DNA of 64,000 nt, taken from contig OZ023273.1 of NCBI GenBank assembly GCA_964007475.1, forward strand, positions 21,625,557-21,689,556. The letters are read 5' to 3'. Positions 1 to 14,413 of this stretch are shown piece by piece; positions within the stretch are counted from its first letter, which is position 1, and each line of letters begins with the position of its first letter. The notes below the pieces were generated by a model. It ran no database searches. It was not told where the DNA came from and was given only the letters and a program-made list of their open reading frames with translations. The DNA is from Hybos culiciformis (taxonomy: Eukaryota > Arthropoda > Insecta > Diptera > Hybotidae). Position numbers and translations under genes: made by a program.

Positions 1-2131
1 TTTTCGTACCAGGATCGACAAGTTATTTATAAAAATATTTAGAATTTCGAAACTAAAAAATATTTAAAAAAATTGTATATATAATGTTTTACGGTTAAAT
101 TTCCTAGTTTTTTATTAAGTTCTACAAAAATGACAACAAATCTTGAAAACAACAAGGAATTTCTCAATATTATTTTATTAACATACATAATGTTTCAATA
201 TGCATTTTATAAACAAACAGATTAAATATATAATTTTATTTACTATAATATTTGTAGAGTACAAGAATCCCTTCTAGTTCGGGTTATAAAAAAGATCAAA
301 ATAAATAATAATGATTTAAATTTACTATAATATTATGTACTAAGTAAACACATGAGATTACTCGAATTGTGAATTTAATTTTTTTTTTTTAAATTTTGAT
401 TATTTCAGTACGTATTTTGAAATTTTAGAAGATCTAATATGTAACTATATAATATTATTTAAGCTGTTTTTATATTCTGTATTTAATTACGATGGGAACA
501 AAATTAAAATTATTTAATAAATAAAAGTAGGTATAATTATTTTCTTAAAATCAAAATGTTTATACAAAATTGTAATTTCTTAATAAAATATCACTTGTTT
601 ATCATGTGATCAGAAATAAATTTAATATCAGAAAAAAATATGAATTGATTTTAACGGAAATTAGTCGACAATAATGAAAAGGTCAACGGAAAATTTTTAG
701 TAATTTATCTTGAATAAAAATTAACATTTTCTTTCTTTTTTTTGCACGCGTTAAGATACTTAACACACTGTGTTAATGAGTCATCAAACAATATTTCATT
801 CTTAGCTGGAGGTATAACAAAACTTTGTTGTTTTGCAATATATACAATATTATGTACTTGACAGTAAGACTTTGTTCACGAAAATGTGTGTAAAGTATGT
901 ACAAAAACATATAGTTTTTGGTAACGTTAGTAAAATTATCTATGTCATGAGATTATTAATTCGGTAAAAATGGGAATTACCTGTAAAAAAAGAAATTAAA
1001 AAATAGTGACGTACATATAATAATCACTGCTTGAGAATTTTTAAATTATTTTAGCGAAAAAATGTAAACCAAGCTTTTAAATATGTTAGAGCAATTAATA
1101 TTAATAAAGGCTAACTTTAGTGTTTGTCCAGCTGTTTTTACTATATGCCTAAATTTTATGTAAGAATTCATTTAGAATTTGTTTTTTTAAGGAAAGATAG
1201 TTTCGTTTTTTTTTTTTAAAGTATTCTTGCATCTTGAATTTTTCAACATTCTTACAAATGTAGAAAATATTTGTACCTATGTGTATAAGAGTTAATATTT
1301 TTTATGTGGTGGAGGACTCTTTGAAATAATAATTAAGCTTAACGTAGTAAATCCTTTTCTAAACCTAATTTCACTCTACACTAATTTAATTATATATCTA
1401 TGTATGTATATTACAAATTTTAATTATAGAGGAAATTAAAAAAAAATAACTTCATAAAATTAAGATTATATTATTTATCACATCACTTTGATATAAAAAG
1501 TGAAATTTATAAATAATAACATCACATTACGCGCATAAAAAATAATTCAAGTGTTGTTTTTTTTTTTTACTGTCATCTCTTTATATATATAAAAAAATAA
1601 CTACTCTGCTAAATCATTTTTCCATAGAAATTATTTATTTAAAAAAAGAAAAAAAAATCTATCTAGACAACAAATTAGTAAAAAGAAAAATAAATCTTTG
1701 TGATTTATTTTGTTCAAAGTGCAATCAATTGCAATAAATTCCGAGTTAAATTTTGCACAATCTTAAACGTTGAAATTTCAAATGGAAAGTGTACGCGATA
1801 AAGGATTAAGTATCAAATATTTAGGTTAGTGAACAAAAATTCATCTTGCGTTCGATTTTATTTCTTTTTCTATCAGAGGAATATGATTTTATTGTCTCCA
1901 AGTTATTGTTAATATCCAGTTCACATTATACGTTATTTATTCCCTTCTTAATTATTATTTGCTGCCATTAAAATAGCACACTAAAAATTTTAACATCAAA
2001 ATTTTAGTATACACAATTGTTTCCCATTTTCTCATCTCACTTCACTATTTTCTTATGTATTTTATTTTATTTTAAACTTTTTGGCTCAATCATTTTCAAT
2101 AAAAATGCCGTGCTGGTAGTAAGTTCTGTAG

Positions 2132-2231
2132 TTTCAGCAAGAAGTCGACAAACTGTTTACATTATGCTAATGTTACCTAAAAATCAACAGATGGAAATTA
2201 GCATAATGTAAACTTAGCATTACTACTGAAA
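2132..2231. repeat. Hairpin with perfect 17-bp core arms
   Basis: Arms 2155-2171 and 2197-2213 are exact reverse complements (each contains CATTATGCTAAT), separated by 25 bases. The pairing continues imperfectly outward to TTTCAG (2132-2137) and CTGAAA (2226-2231), giving a foldback of about 100 bases. It could be a small foldback element or a hairpin RNA; no known family is recognised. Confidence 0.6.
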
Positions 2232-3017
2232 TTAAAAAATTGCAAAAAAAGAAAAAAATTTAAAGAAGGAAAGAATTTTTTGGGTTTTTTTTGTATTAAT
2301 TCTTATATTTTATTGCGAATAAAGTTAACAATGATTTTAAGATGTATTTAAAAAAAAATGTGAAGCGTCTCTTCTAAGAATTTTTATTTCGATAATAGGT
2401 AGATGTATTCTTATAAAAAATATACATAATGGTTATACATTTTTTTTTGAAATTTTGTGTTTTTTTTTAAATACAAATGATAATTATCTGTTGATTGATA
2501 TTTATTTTATCATCATTTAAATTTGAATATAAATAGTTATAATTTTTTTTTTTCATATAACTTTGGTGGAATATTAAATATTTTAAAAATCTATTATTGG
2601 TAAAAAATTTAGAATTTTGCAAATATTTTTGAAAATAATTTTTTAATAAATTAAAATAAAAAGGTGAAAATCCAGTTCACTTTTTTGAGTGTAAAAAAAA
2701 AACAAAATGTAAACAAAATTATAAAAATAGATTTTTATTATGACCACCTTGTAAAGTTGTAAATATGTAAAAAAAAAAAAATTAATAAAAAAATTTTACT
2801 TTTGTAATATAAAAACAAAAACAAAAAGACAAACAAAAATTATATTACTCGAATAACCAGTTGTGTGTTTTATTTACAAATACGGAAGTGTAATCTATCA
2901 AGTCAGATTTAAAATAAAATTTATCATCGCTAGTTTAAGTAGTTTTTTTTTTTGCTTTTATTAAATTTAATATTTTTGTTTTTATTATTATTATTTTTTT
3001 TTTTAATTAATTTCGAA

Positions 3018-3740
3018 ATAACCAAAATATAATAATAATTGAAATTTTGGGTGCACATGCAACTCTGATTTAAGAGTATGTATTAAAAATAAAATTAAGA
3101 ATAATATTAACAAATTTAGTTTATCTAATAAATAAAAATGAAAAGTATCTGTTTCTCTGTTCTCAATTACGCCAAAACCGCTGCACGTATTTGACTCCAC
3201 TCGAAGTCTAGGACTCCGGCAAGGAGGATATATAGCAAATTTTGAAACTAATGATTTCATTGTTATTTAGCATACGTTTCACACACACAATGCTAATGCG
3301 AACTAAATTCGAACCTGGATCACGAAAACACAATCCCACAAATTCGCAAAAAAAAATATTGTAACTAAATTAACTTTACAGAAAATTTTGTCTGGTCTAT
3401 CAAAGCATAAATAAAAGTAATTTTTGAATGAACTTAATTTTAAACTTCGAGGAAAAATTTCGACTAGAATTTCTGAAATCAAGCTAAAAAACTTTACACA
3501 TTTAAAGAAAATAATAAAAAATCTGAACAATACAATATTTAACGACTTCAGAAAAGTGGATTGAGCCATAGCTACGATGTTTGAAGAAATATTTTTAAAT
3601 ATAAATATCTTCAACATTAAAAAACAACACCAATACTTAATTCAAGTAAACAAATTGGAAAATTGACACAAATTTCACTTCGAGGAGGGAATCTAACCCA
3701 CAATCGAACACGCCATAGGAAATTTGCAATACAACTACAT
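3018..3740 (-). repeat. Possible SINE/retroelement-derived dispersed repeat
   Basis: Clearly less AT-rich than its surroundings. Read on the minus strand it contains two tRNA B-box-like stretches (GGTTCGAAT near 3310 and GGGTTAGATTCCC near 3693) and a GTGCAGCGG/GGCGTAATTGAG phrase near 3180 of a type common near 3' ends of insect non-LTR elements. Family and boundaries are unknown. Confidence 0.25.
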
Positions 3741-6700
3741 CAAGATGACTGACTTGAAGACCTATAATACTTACATTTATTGCAAAGCATTACATTGTAA
3801 ATTTTTCTTTTTCCTTAAAAAAATACATGATGTAAATTCATTTCAACTCATTCTGGAATTTTTTATCTTTTAAATTTTAGTAATAAATTTATTTATTAAT
3901 TTCTCATTTTACTTTTTTTTTTATTGTTGCGAAAAAAAATAAAGTATTAGGTACATTTTGTTTACATTATCTTAAAATTATATCTTGTAAAAAGAGTATA
4001 GTACGGTATATGCAGAGATAGTATGTTATAGTTCACTCTATATAAATTTCAATAGTAAGTATATAGTCACTCTACTATTATAGAAATTTTAATACACATT
4101 ATTGTAATATACCAATTTATTTATCATAATTACTCATAATAATATATTTTATTACTAATTGCACCATCAACATCATATTTTTTAATAAGGCAAAATTAAT
4201 AGCAGACAATCATACTTATACAAATGTTTACAAACTCGCTTAATTAAAATTTTATCACCTTAATTTATTGTGCATAATATTGCAAATAACTTTCACGTCT
4301 CACAACACAATCACAACTAAATGCAGTATACAGTTTAAGAAGTGAAGAAAAAATTAATTATTACAAATAATTTCTTAAATATTTATATGTAAACATATTA
4401 TCTATGTAAACATATTATACATAAATAACAGTATAATATACTTATCCAAATTAAAAAGTATGAAATTTAATTATTTATGATTATGATGTTGTTATAAATT
4501 GCTTATAAAATTCAAACCCAAAAAAAAATCAAAATAGAAGATTCACAAATTTAAATGCACCGTACATATTTTTAAATCCCAATTTATTTTTATTCAAATA
4601 AACAAAATTATCGGACAAAAGTAAAATCATTTTTTTCTTATTTCATAGCTTGTTGTTTTTACTCAGTTACCTGTTAGTATTTATTTATCATTCCCACGTA
4701 AAAAGGATTTTTTTCAATTGTATAATGTTACTCTCGATTTACTCTATAGGTTGATGTAATGAGTAGAAACTTTAGCTAAAAGAATTTTTTTTAAAGAAAA
4801 CAAAATAGTACGTCAATAAGTCGATCAGGCTAATTTATTTGTTAATTTATATTAAAACCTTCTAGCGATACTTTTTTGACTATAACTAAGCCTACGTTAT
4901 TTACGTTCATAAAATCGTAATTTGTTTTTTTCATTTTTTCACCTATTTCATTTTTATTTTAACCATTGAATTTTCCTAATCGATTGGATAAACATGTTGT
5001 TTATTTTTTTATTTAAGTTATATATCTCTTATGCTAAAGGCGTTTAAACCACATAACTTCTTATGAAAAAAAAAGAATTTCTATTTTTAGAATTGAAAAA
5101 GTTATTTTTAGATGAAATTCTTGAGATTATATGGAAATTCCATAATCAATAAAAATTTATTAAGAAGATAAATAAAGATTTTTATGCACATAGGTATGTA
5201 GGTAAGTTTAAATTATTCTATACGGCATTTTAATTTATTGATGTATAATAAAGTTAAAAAAAACATTTTAAAAATTTGTAACTACATACTTTTTAATAAA
5301 AACTTATTAAATTAAGGTAATTTAGAGAAGTCTTAAAAGTTAGTTACACATAGAAAGCAACCAAAAGTAATGGTAAAATTTCGTAATTTAATATTAGAAT
5401 AAATTTCATAAGAATTTTATGTATATATTTTGTTATAATATCATAAAGATAAAAAGGCGTCAGCTTCGTTAATTTTACTAAACCAAATTTAAAAAAGTAT
5501 ATACAGAAGTGTGATTCAAATGGCTATAATAGTCGAAGTTAACGGGCTCAAGCATTTTTACGTAAAAATTTTTTACTATCAAAAATAATAAGCTCCATTT
5601 GTAAAAATGTGCGTAAGTTGAAACAAAATCTATACAATACTATGAAGTGGACTAATTCCCACCTATTAATTTCATACTAAAAAAGTTGTATGAACTTATT
5701 CCTCTGAAATATATATAGCTTTGTGAAATAAAAAAGTGTAGTTTAGGATTACTATCTTAAAATTTATGTTTTAAAAGATTTCATAGAACTTAACTCACAA
5801 ATTGTTTATTATTATTTTTTATTTATTTATTTATTCTTTTAGATACCTTAATTACAATATTACATAATTTATTTTCATGAAATAATTACATATTAGTGTA
5901 AAATACATTATTTTTATAAGTTGTTGATTTAATTGAATGTTTATTTAGAATTTTGTGAAATTTATTGTATAGTTTACGTTACCTGTGACGTGTAATTAGT
6001 TCTATAGGTTTCTGTAATAACTGGGTTGACATTTATCAAAGTTCTTTTTGAATAATTAAATTTATCAAATTAAATAGAACCTTGAATCAACATTCTTTCC
6101 GATTAGATATGGATAACAAGTAAAACTCAAGAGTTTACCATTTATGTATTTTTCTTAAAAAAAAGACCTATATACTTCCATCCAAATAGTGCGGTCAAAA
6201 ATTTCTAATTTTTTTTATGCCTGTTTAAAGATACACTAGTTAGTCTCTTAAATCAGATTAGTGACAGGTTTTTATCAAATGCCATTCATATAAAAATTTG
6301 TTATTTCTTATAATCAAAAAAATTCAATCTTCAAAAAATTAAATTTTTTTCAGTATATACATATTTGCTGATTTAAAATTAATTGTTTCGAAAACGTGTT
6401 AGTTTTCCCTGGTGAATAATTTTTATAAAAATAATTTGATAATTTCAATGTTAAACAAAAATTCCGTTTCCTGCTCTGGTGTCGCACATTTTCTGAAGTG
6501 TTTATAATTATTATCAAAACTATCGACCACTTGATTTTAAGCTTCTATTTGATAAAGAAATATTAAAATAAAAAAAATTTCTATTTTGTCTTCAAATGCC
6601 AGCAGGCACACATAGATACCTATGTACAATGTACAATGTACTACATCATTAAAGTATTTTTAGAAAGCTTTTTCAGTTAAAAATGTCGTCTAAAGAATTT

Positions 6701-8821
6701 GAAAATAATAATAATAAATCATTAACGTCACAAACAAAATTTTTTTTTATCATGCGAAGTTCGATGATTTTATTTTATTAAAAAAAAAAAAAGTATGATA
6801 ATTTTTCAAAAAACTCTAAAAAAAATTTTTGTTTTATCTTGAATTTATTATTATTTTTTTTAATTTATAGAAATTCGATAATAGACAATTAAATGTTGTT
6901 ATTGAAATTTATAACCAGTTTTTGGAGAAAAAAAAAGTTCAAAAAAGAAATTTTTTTTTTTTTATTTAGCATCGAAAATATTTTTATTATATTTTGTACT
7001 ACTAACTACCATTATATTCACATTAACATACATTTTTATATTATAATCAAGTCTAAATTAAAGAAAATGATTGAATATTAAAAATAATTGCTTAATTATA
7101 AAAATCCCGGCGATGTAAAGTTAGCACAATTTAGAAAACTTACGGCGAGGACAGCAATTCTATTATTAAAAATAATTAACTTCATTTATTAAGATCGAGA
7201 ATTGTTCGTATATTAATTTATATTGTTTTTTTATTATTTAAGAAAAGGTACTTTTAATTTGAAATTATTGAGCTATTTTTGAATTTGTTTTGTCCTGAGA
7301 CACTGAAATCTAGCTTAGGATTCTTTTGATTTATATCTTATAATCTATTGAAATTAATATGACACAATTTATTTTTTTTTCTAATTTAAATTGCAAGGAA
7401 TTTTATATTTCGATTTTGTTATTTACTGAATATTATCTATTATTTATTTTTCGGTTTTTTTATTTTTATAAACATCTATTTTTAGTTCTTATTCTAGTCT
7501 TAAAAATTTCATTATTAAAAATTCTAATTTTGAGGACCTACAAACCTCGGTAAAACAAATTTATACATTACATATGTATACAGACCTGTACAACATAATA
7601 AATATTGGTCACAATATTATAAAAAAAATTTTCATTTTAAAATATTGTTTTAACCATGAATAATTTGTTGGTCATTTCTCTATGATTTGGAATATAAAAA
7701 ACCTAAAATTGAGCAAAAAATATGTACTATAAGTATGTGACGTTATTTTTATAACGATTTATTTATCTATTGAACTCATGTAATTGATGAAATCTTATAA
7801 AAGTATATCTAATCTAATTTAATAATAACAATCTTTTGATTAATTACTGATAAAAAAAATAATTATTACTCGATTGTAAGAACTTACCAATAACTATTGT
7901 TAAGATGAATGGCACTGTTAAAAATTTGATGAGTGAATTCATTGTGATATTGATTTTCTATGTCTTTTTTATATTTTTTCTATGTTACTATTATAATTTT
8001 TTTTTTTATCTAATATTCTAGGTATTCTTTTTTTTATCAGTTGGAAATAAAATTCTTATCACAGAATATTTGAAAAGAAGAGAAAAATATAAAAAAAAAT
8101 TTTTACCCGTGAACTACTTAAAAATTATTTATTTTTTTACGTAAACAAAATTTGTCTAATCAAAATTTATATAAAAAGTTTATAATCAAGATTACTATTT
8201 TTGTTAATTTTAATGTTAAACTAAAAAAATTAATTAAAAATTTGTTCACATTTTCACATAGAATAAAAATTGAAAAATAATAAAGTTCGTTAGAAAATTC
8301 TAAATCAATTTTATTTATTTTTTGTGAATTTTGAATAACGCTCTTCGAATTTCACTATAGACGAAAATAATAAAAATTAATAAATTAATTTATATAAAAA
8401 AACAAAAAAAAAAATTATTTAATTTTTTTTTTAAATATTCAATGAGATCCGCTTTTTAGTGAACGTCTTAACACCGCAAAGAGCTAAATTCAACTGAGTC
8501 TAACTATTAAGTTTTATAGGTAAAAACAAAATATGAAATAAAAGATAAGAATTAATCAACAACGATAAAGCTACATAAAATCGCTGAAAGGCAAGCAATA
8601 TAAAATTTATATAAATATTATCTGCCGAACATATAAAAAATCTACAACTATATTGCATATTGTATATTGATAGTATTGTAATATAATATTACGAATTCTA
8701 GAATTCTAGAATATAGTTGCATGGATTCTCTAATTATAACTTTCATCATTTTAGTTAGTTCGCGCGGTACAGCTTAAGAAGAGATTATGACTTCTAATCA
8801 CTGTTTGGGATTGAATGGCTT

Positions 8822-9021
8822 NNNNNNNNNNNNNNNNNNNNNNNNNNNNNNNNNNNNNNNNNNNNNNNNNNNNNNNNNNNNNNNNNNNNNNNNNNNNNNN
8901 NNNNNNNNNNNNNNNNNNNNNNNNNNNNNNNNNNNNNNNNNNNNNNNNNNNNNNNNNNNNNNNNNNNNNNNNNNNNNNNNNNNNNNNNNNNNNNNNNNNN
9001 NNNNNNNNNNNNNNNNNNNNN
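8822..9021. other. Assembly gap (200 N)
   Basis: Run of 200 N, a conventional placeholder length, so the real size is unknown. Open frames called through it are artefacts. Confidence 0.99.
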
Positions 9022-9364
9022 GCAAATAAATTAGTATAAAAATGTTTATTATAGAAATAGAAACAATCTCGAATTCAAAATAATGAGTAATGTAATAGAT
9101 TTTAACAATGTACTGCAGAATTGAGAACTACAAAAGCTACTTAGAAATCTTAAAGCAACAGATTATATTAAGAAAAAAAAGCTTAATGAATTTATTAAAT
9201 TAAACGTTTTAAAAGCAATTTTTTTCTTATTCTTAAGCACAATTTGAACATACAAACTGTTGCTCGTAAGGACAATTAAATAAGGGGTAGGAAATTGTTT
9301 TTATATACAAAGATTATGTTTTAAGAATTTTACTCAATAAAAGTTTATGATCAAAACATAGTAT

Positions 9365-9681
9365 CAAAAAGCATGTATATAAAGAGGAATCAGTCCCATA
9401 CAAAAAAAAGAATTAAAATAGTGAAACAAAAAATCCATATCACAACCCCATGAGCTTTTTTTTTGAATTTTTTGAGAATTCCACTCTCACAAAAGCTTTT
9501 AAAACTTCAAAAATAACAACAGTTCTATACAATTTTTAAAGTTTTAAAAGCTTTTGTGAGAGTGGAATTCTCAAAAAATTCAAAAAAAAAGCTCATGGGG
9601 TTGTGATATGGATTTTTTGTTTCACTATTTTAATTCTTTTTTTTGTATGGGACTGATTCCTCTTTATATACATGCTTTTTG
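9365..9681. mobile_element. Near-perfect palindromic foldback/MITE, 317 bp
   Basis: Arms of about 150 bp (9365-9514 and 9532-9681) are almost exact reverse complements around a loop of about 17 bases; the only arm difference noticed is one base close to the loop. The ends are CAAAAAGCATG and CATGCTTTTTG. ATAGTAT occurs directly on both sides (9358-9364 and 9682-9688), consistent with a 7-bp target-site duplication. No coding capacity. The arms share a CCATACAAAAAA-containing segment with the TIRs of the element at 24388-25003, suggesting related families. Confidence 0.85.
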
Positions 9682-9689
9682 ATAGTATA

Positions 9690-12600
9690 TTATTATTATG
9701 TAGGGTAGAATATACTCTCCCGTAATTTTTATAATGGTGATCCTCTGATGTTTAATACAAACTTGAAAAAAAAAAATGGTTTCGCTGGAAATGGGTGAAA
9801 AATCACTTGCAAGATTTGACGACAAACTAACAAACTAACAAATGGACAGCGTTTGTGTTTTAAATAAAATCGTTTAAAAATGAATACCAATTTCGACTTC
9901 TTCATTTTTAATCATACGTTAAGTTAGTCTAATAATTGCCAAGCATTAAGCCCTGCTAGGTATTTGCATGTCAAGATTAATATTTAAGAATTATTTAAAT
10001 TATTTTCTTATATTATGTATTATTATGAAACCAATAAAAAAGTAAAAACAGTTATGAGTTATCATATTCTCAAATCATGTTTTTCACTATTTCTTGCAAA
10101 AATTCACTTACCTTGCGTATGTTTACATTTAGACTTTTTACCTTCAATTTTATACCATAATCCAATAATTACATTCCAATTTTAAATAGATTTACAAATG
10201 AGCCGTTTATTTTGAAAGTGGTTTAAGTCCATTTTTGAAAAAAAAAAAATAGTTAATGATAACAATAAGCACAATAGTATATATTTTCTTTTTATTTATA
10301 AACAATTTTAGTCTAGTATCATTAAAACCGTTTTGATTTTGACACTTGAAAATTAGCTTATGGAAATATTAATGTGTATTTTTAAATCAATTCAAACACA
10401 AAACCTTAAATATCTCATTACAAGAACAAATGGACTTAAATCACTTTCAAAATAAACGGCTCAAATAATAGTTTGGTGAAACAAATATTTATTTCTTGCA
10501 ATAATAAGTATTGCTTGCAGCAAGTTTTTAAGCTACAAATATAGTTAACTTACTATTTTTTAAAAGTTTTTCTGTAAATGTAAATCATTAAATCAGTTTG
10601 TAGCAAAATGAATCTACTATCATGTACACGTGTTTATAATACGATAATTAAAATAGATAAAAATATAAAAATTTTATACGAATAGAATAGTTTATTTGTT
10701 ATCTCATTCCACAACAAAAAGTCTAGAAAGAACATTTTCTTTTAATTTTCTTGATATATTTACATTAAGAATATTTTGTCTGAATGTAAAAAGTACGGAC
10801 ATACATATAAATCTTTATTTGGATTATTGAATGTAATAAAAATATAACTACTACAAGTGGTAGTGCTTTTTTGGTAAAAGTTATTTATAATTTTAATAGA
10901 AGTTTTTTTTAGAGGCATTTTACCAATAAATTTGAAAAAAGAGAGTTTCTAATATTTTTAAATTTTCATGAATATATAATTTGTATTTCCCGGAGCGCAT
11001 TCCGGCAAAAAAAACCACAAAGTTTAAGTATTTAATACTATTATAATAAAAATTTCTATTGGCACTATTAAAGCACTGAAATAAAATTACACATGAAATA
11101 ATAGACTTGATATAAAAATAGGACTTCAAGAATTGTATTTTTCTTGTCATTGATTTACTTAAAAATGTATTAATTATTTTAAAGTTATATATAATATTTG
11201 AATGTAGATATATTGTGTATTTATTAAATGACAAGCATAATTTTAAATATTTTATAATCCATGGCGATTCTCATTGCAAACTCACTATTTCCAAAAATAT
11301 TAGATTAATTAATGATTATTATTGGCCTTTTTTACTTTTTTTTGATATAGTTTTGAATTAATTTTAAGTGATAAATTTATATATTATCTATTTACCTATA
11401 TGTATTTAAATTTGAAACGATAGCGAACGTTATTCTGCACAGTGACTATATAATACTATAGATATAGAATATTATGTTCGTGGTTTAATGTTCGAAATAT
11501 TATTCCAATTTAAGAACTGGAAGGTGTATCCAACTTTACTTTATTAAATTAAGTGCTAATATTGTATTTTTTTTAATTAAAAAATAATAATAGTACAGCA
11601 AGTATAAGCTGCATAAATTGAAAATAATTATAAATTATTAATTAACTATCAAGAATCGACCAGTAATGGATACCAAATGAAGGCTAATATTTTCGAAATA
11701 ATTTAAGTCATTTATACGGTTTTTAATTTAAATTCCAGATTTATTAAACTTATTTTGTATACATATTTATGGTTGTATGTAGATATTATTAAATTTAGGC
11801 GCCAGATAATTATCTTAAGCTATAATCTAATAATATTGAAAATATTATATACTCTTTTCAAATCACTTATTAATTTATTAATTCTATTTTTAAACATATA
11901 ATCTAGTTTAATGTTTGTTATTTTCAATATATAATGTTATCTTTAAACCAATGAAATTAAAAAAAAACTACATATTACATTTTATTTTAAAAAAACCAAA
12001 TTTTTAATATACATACTTGTCTTTTGCTTGTAATTCAATGCAACGGCATTCCAAATTATAATTTTATTTTTTCAAAGTGTAAGGGTGTTATTTATAGCCA
12101 AAATAATTTAATGCAGCCAAAATAATTTAAAGCTTCAAGTGAATTGTAAAAGTTAATTGAAATAAATTGAAAAGTTAGAGTTAATTGAATAGTTGAATTT
12201 GAATGTAGAGTATGAAATATTATTAATATTTTAAACTTGAAGGACTATCTAAATTTTAGCTAGAGAAAATGTTTTCTCGCTTGTTAAAATTATCTATGTA
12301 TGGACTTGAGTTTTGTATCGTAAGAACAGTCAAACATTTTAAGGCTTACAAAACGTTTTTAATAAATATTGTATATCAATAATGTACTAATGTGTAAATA
12401 ATTACAAAGCAATTACAATTTTTACTCAGAAGCACATTACACAATGCAGACTTAATGAATTTTTGTCATTTATTTCTTGTCAAGACTGAAACCGACGTCA
12501 AAATGCATCTTACAATTATGAAATCAGAACTTTATTTAAATGCTTTTTTTTGAACAAATGAAAGCAGTTAAAGTTGCAATTGTATATATGAGATACCTCC

Positions 12601-14368
12601 TTATATTTTGATATAGAGGGCAAAATCTTATGTAATATGAAATAAATAATTTAATGCAAGCGCCATTAATGTTGTCCAATTTAACCACATAATTTAATAA
12701 AAAGTAATATGCAATAACCAATTTAGAATTTTATGTAAAAATATCAATTAAAGTGGTGTACAGATTTTAGAGGAAATCATTACATTTTCATATCATGATA
12801 ATATTTTAACGTTATCTAAAATTTGTAAAGTTTTTGGGAGAAACGCTGTAGTCCTCTTTAGTATTTGTTCAGATCGAAATGAAATCCTCATTTGGGTGAG
12901 ATGGTTATTATGCATTCGATCGAATGTAAAAATGTATTCTTTTTTCATTGGAGTGAAAATAGTAATAAATATTCATTGAGTTTCATCAAAATAGAATTTA
13001 AGGACCCCTTGACATATACTAAAATTTCACGGATAGGTATTTATTCAAACAAATCAACAAAACGAAACGGAATCTTAACTGATTTTCCTACTTCAAAATA
13101 AATATTTTCAAAATTCTAAACTTATATTTTATTACACTCTCGCTGGCCGTAGCCGTATATAAAGAAACAATTTGGGTTGGGAAAACTTGACTCCAGATTA
13201 AGATCTCCTTTCTACCATCAAAAATTTTTAATTAAAGCTGATCAAATCGAACATGTAATTAAAATTATTTGGAACATTATTATTATACAGTTCAAATTTT
13301 AATGCATTATTAATAAAAACTATTGTCGCATTCGTATTATTCAAACCACTCTAATGTTAGTTATTACGTCAAAGATACATTTTTGAAAAATTAATATCCA
13401 TCCTAAATTCGATTTGTAGAAAAATTTAGTCCAATGGCAAGAAAATTTTTGCAATAGCAGAAAAACTTGATCTCATTTTAAAATAAATAATTTTTTTTAA
13501 TCAGTCAATTAAAAAACTAGTTCAGTATTTTTTAATAATTATTAAAAGAAGTTGTTGGAAAATAGAGTATTTTAATTTAAGTAAATAAATTAAGAAAAAA
13601 AAAAACATAAATAAACAAATTAATAATTATTTGGTATTTTTATCAGTAAAACTAAATATCTACGCCTCTAGTCAATTAAATCATGCTCAATAATATTCAA
13701 TTTTTAAAAATTTATCAAGATTTAATCCAAATGGTCAGAAAGTTTTTGAAAAGAATCTTCTAAGACTAAGAAGATATTTTTAGTAGATAAATTAGTACTC
13801 CTATAAAATGTTTTAATGTTATCTTAAAGCGTAATATTTCATCCCTAAAAATATTTTACTCTTAGGGTATTGAGTTACAGTTTTATGTTGACTTGCCTAA
13901 GAAGCCGAAATGAAAAAACTTCATTCTTCACTAATTCAATATTGATTAACAAATATCCAGCCCTCTCTAGCCATAGCAACGTTAGCCAGCTGGATATCAT
14001 GTTCAAGATAATTTCTTTCACGCTACTAAGTTCTATATGCTGTAGCTTTCTAACTAACGTGAACGCTAACTAACGTGAAAATATGTATACTTCTTAGAAA
14101 ATATTACAATTTTATTTCAATTCAATGCAATAAAAGAAAGACTTGATTTATTTTTATATGTGTATATGTTAAATTTATTAATTTATATTATAAATAAAAT
14201 ATATCTAAGTGAATACAATTTGTTTTTTTTTTTTCGAAATGCATTTACATACGTCTGGAAAATGTAACTCCTACATTCATTTCTATAACTTAATTCAATT
14301 TACCACAAATTTGAGTTTTAAAATTTTTTCTAACGTAAAGGCACATTATGTTATTGAATGCTTTTTAA
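9690..14368. other. Gene-free DNA downstream of myosin VI
   Basis: No recognisable exon. Contains the small TIR element at 10200-10462 and a duplicated 16-base unit (CTAACTAACGTGAA twice) at about 14048-14080. A less AT-rich segment at about 12830-13200 has a 69-codon open frame without motifs and is not called as a gene. Confidence 0.55.
10200..10462. mobile_element. Small TIR element (MITE), 263 bp
   Basis: 34-bp terminal inverted repeats with one mismatch: left begins GAGCCGTTTATTTTGAAAGT, right ends with its complement. Possible 4-bp duplication AAAT on both sides (10196-10199 and 10463-10466). The interior is AT-rich without an open frame. Confidence 0.75.
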
Positions 14369-14374
14369 TTTATT
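14369..14374 (-). terminator. Probable polyadenylation signal of myosin VI
   Basis: AATAAA on the minus strand, about 40 bases beyond the myosin VI stop codon (14416-14414). Position and sequence fit a poly(A) signal, but such hexamers are common by chance in this AT-rich DNA. Confidence 0.45.
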
Positions 14375-14413
14375 ATTAATACGTTATTATTACGATTTTT
14401 CCCTTTTCCTTTT

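Larger units (their letters stand above)
1..8821. other. Gene-free AT-rich DNA
   Basis: No exon with recognisable protein similarity. Open frames here are short, rich in Phe/Ile/Lys/Asn and lack conserved motifs, as expected from random AT-rich sequence. Contents that stand out are the hairpin at 2132-2231 and the possible retroelement-derived piece at 3018-3740. Confidence 0.6.

Noticed and set aside
3303..3617. 104-codon minus-strand open frame
   Set aside because: Low-complexity Phe/Ile/Lys/Ser composition and overlap with a probable dispersed repeat; not a gene.
8787..9039. Open frames of 74-80 codons on both strands
   Set aside because: They run through the N gap, so the translation is meaningless.
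12892..13101. 69-codon plus-strand open frame (MGEMVIMHSIECKN...)
   Set aside because: No motif, no splice or promoter context; a frame of this length is expected by chance.
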